Assembly (NCBI RefSeq): GCF_000271665.2 | Contig: NZ_CP010978.1 | Span: forward strand, 4,447,001-4,511,000 | DNA length: 64,000 nt | Reading direction: 5' to 3' | DNA from: Pelosinus fermentans JBW45 | GTDB taxonomy: Bacteria > Bacillota > Negativicutes > DSM-13327 | Notes under the pieces: model-generated | Database searches by the model: none | What the model was told of the DNA's origin: nothing | Seen by the model: the letters and a program-made list of their open reading frames with translations, nothing else | Program-made: the position numbers and the translations under genes | In this document: piece after piece, positions 59,436-64,000 of the stretch | Layout: each line of letters begins with the position of its first letter | How positions within the stretch are numbered: position 1 is the first letter of the stretch

Positions 59436-62033
59436 TTAGACTTTAACGCTTGTTCCTTCAAAAGTATTTATATACATTTGCTTAATTTCACTAATTAACG
59501 GATAGCGGGGATTGGCTCCGGTGCACTGATCATCGTACGCTTTTTCGCAAAGTTCATCTAGATAGGCATAGAAGCTCTCTGATGAAACTTTCGCTTCTTT
59601 AATCGTCTTAGGTAAGTTTATTTTAGCTTTCAGCTCATCAATTGCCTTTATTAGGCGTTCGACTTTTTCATCGTCTGTTTTTCCGCCAAGTTTCAAAGCA
59701 TCGGCAACTTCTGCATAAGATGCCTTGGCATTTGGGTATTTATATTGCGAGAAGTAAATCTGTTTGGTTGGTGTATCAGTAGCATTAAAGCGGATTGTTT
59801 CATTAATCAGCAACGCATTGGCAACCCCATGCGGAATATGGTATTGTGCGCCCAATTTGTGCGCCATAGAATGACATATTCCTAGGAAGGCGTTGGCGAA
59901 AGCCATACCTGCCAAAGTAGAAGCGTGTGCCATTTTTTCTCTGGCTGCAACATTTGTTTGACCCTCAGTATAGCAGATTGGCAGATATTCAAAAATCAAT
60001 TTTATGGCTTCCAGACACAGCCCATTGGTATACTCAGTTGCCATTCCAGACACTTTGGCCTCTAATGCATGGGTTAACGCATCTATTCCAGATGCAGCCG
60101 TCAATCCCTTGGGCATTTTCATCATCATTTCCGCATCAATAATAGCTATATTGGGAGTTAGTTCATAATCAGCCAGCGGATACTTATTTCCTGTGGATTC
60201 ATCGGTTATAACCGCAAACGGAGTTACTTCCGAACCAGTCCCTGATGAAGTAGGTATTGCAATCATCATAGCTTTTTGTCCCATTACAGGGAAGGGATAT
60301 ACTCTCTTTCTGATATCCATAAAGCGCATAGCTAGATCTTCGAATTTCTGCTGAGGATGTTCGTACAATACCCACATGATTTTCGCTGCGTCCATTGCGG
60401 AACCACCGCCAACAGAAATAATAGTATCTGGTTGATACGCGGTCATTTCCGTCGCTCCTTTACGTGCAGTTTCTAGCGTAGGATCAGGCTGCACATCACT
60501 AAACACCTTGTAATCAATACCCATTTCCGCGAGAAGTTTTTCAATTCCGGCAATAAAACCAAGATCATAAAGTACCTGATCTGTTACAATGAATACTTTC
60601 TTTTTCTTCATATCAGCCAGTTCCTTTAGTGCAACCGGAATACAACCATATTTAAAGTAAATTTTATTAGGAACTCTAAACCAAAGCATATTCTCTCTCC
60701 TCTCAGCCACCCTCTTAATATTTATCAAGTGCTCAGGTCCTACATTTGCCGATACAGAGTTCCCGCCCCATGATCCACAGCCAAGGGTTAGGGATGGCTC
60801 CAGTTTAAAGTTATAAATATCTCCGATAGCCCCTTGAGAAGAAGGCATATTTATCAAAATACGGCAGGTTTTTAACATTTCCCCCATTTGAGTGATTCTG
60901 TCCTGCGAACGGTCCGGATTTGTATACAAAATGGAGGTATGACCATAGCCGCCCAATTCAACCAGCCTAGCAGCTTTTGTAAGCGCTTCCGTAAAATTGC
61001 TAGCCTTGTACATGCCAAGTACCGGTGACAGCTTTTCATGAGAAAAAGGTTCTTCCAATTCTACGGATTCAACCTCTCCCACCAGGATTTTGGCTTTTTG
61101 GGGAACGTTAATACCCGCCAGACCTGCAATGGTATATGCGCTCTGTCCCACAATGCCCGCATTTAAATTACCATTCTTAAGAATGATTGCTCCAACTTTA
61201 GCCACTTCATCTCCTTTAAGAATATACGCACCACGTTTTTCTAGCTCCTCTTTTACCTCATCATAAACCTGCTCCAAAACAACAATCGACTGTTCAGAAG
61301 CACAAATCATTCCATTATCAAATGTTTTTGACAAAAGAATAGAGCTTACCGCCATTTTTATATCCGCGGTTTCATCAATAATGGCTGGTGAATTTCCCGG
61401 ACCTACTCCGAGAGCCGGTTTGCCCGAAGAGTATGCGGACTTTACCATGCCAGGACCGCCAGTAGCCAAAATGACATCGGCTTCCTTCATCGCTATGTTC
61501 GTTAATTCAATTGAAGGCTCATCAATCCAACCAATGATTCCTTCTGGGGCACCTGCTTTTACTGCTGCCTCATATACAATTCGCGCAGCTGCTATAGTAC
61601 AATTCTTGGCTCTTGGATGTGGAGAAAAAAGAATAGCATTTCTTGTTTTAAGTGCAATTAGTGATTTAAATATTGCGGTAGACGTAGGATTGGTAGTGGG
61701 AATAACCGCAGCGACAACCCCTAACGGTTCTGCCACTTTAGTTAACCCAAAAGAACTATCTCTTTCAATGATACCGCAGGTTTTCATATCTTTGAATTTG
61801 TTGTAGATAAACTCTGATGCAAAGTGATTTTTGATAATCTTGTCTTCCACGATGCCCATTCCCGATTCTTCGACAGCAAGCTTGGCAAGTTCAATACGTG
61901 CATTGTTTGCGGCCATCGCCGCTTGTCTAAAGATTTCATCGACCTGCTCCTGTGTAAACGCAGCAAACTTTCTTTGTGCTTCTCTCAATTCCTGAAACTT
62001 TTCAAGTAGTTCTGCCTCAGTAATAATTTTCAC
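59436..62033 (-). CDS. adhE: Bifunctional aldehyde-alcohol dehydrogenase
   Basis: 865 residues. N-terminal acetylating aldehyde dehydrogenase (IPTTNPTSTAIFKS; catalytic Cys in DNGMICASEQ) and C-terminal iron alcohol dehydrogenase (GGGSAMDAAKIMW; metal His in CHSMAHKLGAQYHIPHG). It reduces acetyl-CoA to ethanol with two NADH, or the reverse. The start is GTG at 62033 with GAGGAG 8 bases upstream. An inverted repeat 30 bp upstream may bind a redox repressor. Confidence 0.96.
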   Translation of the reverse strand: MKIITEAELLEKFQELREAQRKFAAFTQEQVDEIFRQAAMAANNARIELAKLAVEESGMGIVEDKIIKNHFASEFIYNKFKDMKTCGIIERDSSFGLTKVAEPLGVVAAVIPTTNPTSTAIFKSLIALKTRNAILFSPHPRAKNCTIAAARIVYEAAVKAGAPEGIIGWIDEPSIELTNIAMKEADVILATGGPGMVKSAYSSGKPALGVGPGNSPAIIDETADIKMAVSSILLSKTFDNGMICASEQSIVVLEQVYDEVKEELEKRGAYILKGDEVAKVGAIILKNGNLNAGIVGQSAYTIAGLAGINVPQKAKILVGEVESVELEEPFSHEKLSPVLGMYKASNFTEALTKAARLVELGGYGHTSILYTNPDRSQDRITQMGEMLKTCRILINMPSSQGAIGDIYNFKLEPSLTLGCGSWGGNSVSANVGPEHLINIKRVAERRENMLWFRVPNKIYFKYGCIPVALKELADMKKKKVFIVTDQVLYDLGFIAGIEKLLAEMGIDYKVFSDVQPDPTLETARKGATEMTAYQPDTIISVGGGSAMDAAKIMWVLYEHPQQKFEDLAMRFMDIRKRVYPFPVMGQKAMMIAIPTSSGTGSEVTPFAVITDESTGNKYPLADYELTPNIAIIDAEMMMKMPKGLTAASGIDALTHALEAKVSGMATEYTNGLCLEAIKLIFEYLPICYTEGQTNVAAREKMAHASTLAGMAFANAFLGICHSMAHKLGAQYHIPHGVANALLINETIRFNATDTPTKQIYFSQYKYPNAKASYAEVADALKLGGKTDDEKVERLIKAIDELKAKINLPKTIKEAKVSSESFYAYLDELCEKAYDDQCTGANPRYPLISEIKQMYINTFEGTSVKV

Positions 62034-62063
62034 AAAATGCACTCCTCGCAAAATATTATAAGT

Positions 62064-62088
62064 TTCACAATAATAAATTTATTGTGAA
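62064..62088 (-). promoter_or_regulatory. Inverted repeat upstream of adhE (redox operator candidate)
   Basis: TTCACAATAA-TAAAT-TTATTGTGAA, perfect 10-bp arms. TTGTGAA halves are those bound by Rex-type NADH sensors, but here they are in the opposite relative order to the usual Rex site. The remainder of 62089-62460 holds a weak hairpin (62135-62174) and no gene. Confidence 0.5.
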
Positions 62089-62460
62089 TTATAAACTATA
62101 TATTGCAAGTAGCATGCCACAATGTTGATAAACTAAAAAACCTATCTCACCTTGCTGTATAAGATAGATTTTTCGCAACATTTATACTTTTCTAGTAGTA
62201 TCCATATGTAAAAAGACTGTGCAACTATGTAACAAATTTGCATCTTTTTTTATATAGTCTCGGTTACATATCTGACACATACAAGCTACATATGGAAAAT
62301 ATTATTGACTTGTAGGCATGTTGAAGTGGGAACAATCCCTTGGCGAATAACATTCTCTATCTGCTGCCAGCTTCTCGGTGAAGTTCATGAAGATACATGA
62401 GTGCTCAAAATCTGGCTATACTAGATGGTAGTTAATATTATGAGGAGGCAGTTGATTTTT

Positions 62461-62988
62461 ATGAATATCTATGAGGTTATTCATGATGTATTTGAACCAT
62501 TTTTAGATGGCGAAAAAAGACCCTTAAATATTATGGAGGCCACGAATTTATGGTTTTTTCTTGCTATAAGTGAGACAACGATGCGCAATGAAGAAATAGC
62601 CCATAATTTAGCTCAAAACCAGGAGCTTAAACAAAAGTTATGGGATGTAAAGGTAAGTGTTCATCAACCAATTGCAAAGGAAATACAAGATTTTCTGCTA
62701 GCAGAAAAGGTCCCCTTGCCCAAAGGGACTCCACCAAGACCATTTGGAGATTTTCCACTTATCCCTGATGGAGCAAAATTAAATGACGAAGAAATTGCCA
62801 ATCTAATGTCTTTTAACCTTCTTCTTGGAATTAATTATGCTACAAGAGGGCTTACAGAGTCCATTCGTGCTGATGTAGGATTAATTTTTTTCAAAATTAT
62901 TGTTAGAAAAACAATTTTTGGGGCAACAGTAAAAAAACTTATGGATGAACGAGGGTGGCTTCATGCTCCACCTATCTATAAATCGTAA
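62461..62988 (+). CDS. DUF3231-like helical protein
   Basis: 175 residues, helical, with repeated Glu/His-containing helices (WFFLAISETTMRNEEIAHN; VSVHQPIAKEIQDFLL) and a proline-rich middle (PLPKGTPPRPFGDFP). Resembles DUF3231 proteins of spore formers, some of which are spore-coat related. ATG at 62461 has GAGGAGG 12 bases upstream. Role unknown. Confidence 0.7.
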   Translation: MNIYEVIHDVFEPFLDGEKRPLNIMEATNLWFFLAISETTMRNEEIAHNLAQNQELKQKLWDVKVSVHQPIAKEIQDFLLAEKVPLPKGTPPRPFGDFPLIPDGAKLNDEEIANLMSFNLLLGINYATRGLTESIRADVGLIFFKIIVRKTIFGATVKKLMDERGWLHAPPIYKS

Positions 62989-63074
62989 GCTGACTTAATG
63001 GGACACGGAGGTACCTTGTTCCAAATAAAGAGGCAAGCTTTAATTTTTTCTTATTTTATCGCTATGTCAAAGTT

Positions 63075-63126
63075 AAGAGAAACTACTCAAATCTACTAAC
63101 TAGGTAGACTCTGAGTAGTTTCTCTT
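63075..63126. terminator. Bidirectional terminator (AAGAGAAAC family)
   Basis: 15-bp stem AAGAGAAACTACTCA/TGAGTAGTTTCTCTT with inner TCTAC/GTAGA, between convergent genes. Confidence 0.8.
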
Positions 63127-63220
63127 TTAGCTAACTCACTTCCCTAGGACATTATTTTCTGGTGCCCATTTTTTTTGCCATCTTTAAGAGGAGCTAGAAC
63201 CGCGTTATTTTTCCTATTTA

Positions 63221-63823
63221 TTAACTAAAAGTATTCTCCCTCACACCTGGCAGTAAATCATAAATAGACCTGCCAATCTTTTGTTCAAATTTAACCTTAT
63301 TTTCAAACAGTAGGTTCCATTTGACTGCAGTATGCTTAGTCGTACCATATCGAAGGGCAACATCCACTAATCTTTTTTCCAGTAAGCAAAATCCGGTAGG
63401 AAGCGCTAGGCAATCGCACAACTGAATAAGCCAATCATATTCATTATATTCAATGGATGCTATATAGGATTCTAAAAACTGTATTTCCTCTGCTGAACAA
63501 TCCCACTTACCAGGATATTCATCTAAGTGCTTGAGCCAAAATGAATGGGTAATACAAATCCTTGCAATATCATCGTATCCTTGTTGCTGTAAAAAATGAT
63601 ACCCATCAAGAGAATGACGCATATAAGTTATTCCAGCCCGTCTACCGATATCATGCAAGTATCCCATCACATAGGCGACTTCACTATCAAGCTCAGGATG
63701 TACTTTGGCAATCGCCTCAGCAGCTTGAGCAGTAAATAAAGAATGGGGTACCCAATTCCCTGGATTGAGTCTTTCCGCTTCCATTAAGAACTTTGTAGCT
63801 GTATCCCTATCGGGAATTCTCAT
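63221..63823 (-). CDS. HD-domain phosphohydrolase
   Basis: 200 residues. HD motifs: WVPHSLFTAQAAEAIA (first His), GYLHDIGRR (His-Asp) and MRHSLDGYHFL, CITHSFW. Similar to small predicted HD hydrolases that act on nucleotides or related phosphate esters; no regulatory domain is attached. Transcribed alone; 63824-64000 shows no further gene. Confidence 0.82.
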   Translation of the reverse strand: MRIPDRDTATKFLMEAERLNPGNWVPHSLFTAQAAEAIAKVHPELDSEVAYVMGYLHDIGRRAGITYMRHSLDGYHFLQQQGYDDIARICITHSFWLKHLDEYPGKWDCSAEEIQFLESYIASIEYNEYDWLIQLCDCLALPTGFCLLEKRLVDVALRYGTTKHTAVKWNLLFENKVKFEQKIGRSIYDLLPGVRENTFS

Positions 63824-64000
63824 AAATTTTCCACCTCAAATTCAATCTTTACGAAGACCAGATTCTGTTAACTTTTCCAAACTTGATTTATGATAGTCCA
63901 ATAATTTAAGAAATATCCCGCCACTTATCATATCGAATAAATCAGCTTAACGATTTACATTCGCTGTATCACAATAATCTCCTTGGAATGAAGCGACGGG

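Noticed and set aside
62290-62400. Minus-strand frame ending FNMPTSQ upstream of adhE
   Set aside because: Short, begins just after a stop codon, has no ribosome site and no recognisable motif.

Overview
The window reads as chromosomal DNA of an anaerobic, spore-forming, diderm Firmicute of the Negativicutes, most like the Sporomusaceae (Pelosinus/Sporomusa type). This is inferred from gene content, not from a marker gene. The evidence is a proton-driven EmrAB-type tripartite efflux pair that needs an outer membrane, a bifurcating-type [FeFe] hydrogenase cluster, AdhE, sporulation-associated families (CotJC-like Mn catalase, DUF1657, DUF421, DUF3231, DUF2935) and moderately AT-rich DNA with strong GGAGG ribosome sites. 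No rRNA, tRNA or CRISPR array was seen.

Layout. 1-9.5 kb: EmrAB efflux, acetyltransferases, a MarR-GNAT fusion with a striking nested-palindrome operator, then an amino-acid catabolism block (D-cysteine desulfhydrase, metallo-hydrolase, RidA, threonine-synthase-like PLP enzyme) facing a YheO/DauR-type regulator. 9.5-18 kb: heme catalase, KDPG aldolase with a divergent RpiR regulator, HAD phosphatase, and a fructose-type PTS (IIA-IIB-IIC) with a GatZ/KbaZ-like protein. 18-22.5 kb: an accessory island with a divergent phage-type repressor pair, a reverse transcriptase translationally coupled to a SLATT-type membrane protein, and upstream of them a strongly folded putative non-coding RNA. I regard this as a defence-type RT system and the main discovery candidate. 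22.5-31.5 kb: repeat-rich region with a T-box-controlled MFS transporter, an IS1182-family element, an IS200 element, a 6-oxocamphor-hydrolase-like crotonase, a TctC receptor and several truncated genes butted against dispersed palindromic repeats. 31.5-39.6 kb: Mn catalase, two EamA exporters with AraC and LysR regulators, a 2-hydroxyacid dehydrogenase and FosX. 39.7-46 kb: HydABC hydrogenase operon with accessory genes, some decayed. 46-53 kb: two CBO0543-family membrane proteins flanking three consecutive broken genes, a racemase, a glutaredoxin and a radical SAM protein. 53-64 kb: a sigma-54 activator facing a -24/-12 promoter that drives an iron alcohol dehydrogenase and NfnAB-like genes (NfnB is split by an in-frame stop), then AdhE, a DUF3231 protein and an HD protein.

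How it fits together: the right half is a redox/fermentation module (HydABC, ADH, Nfn-like, AdhE) that would balance NADH, NADPH, ferredoxin, H2 and ethanol. The left half is amino-acid and sugar use plus stress defence. At least four families of dispersed inverted repeats are spread over the window, and they sit precisely at the broken edges of several gene fragments, which suggests they mark recombination or deletion junctions. Frameshifts and stops in four genes may be true decay or sequencing errors; this cannot be settled from the sequence alone.
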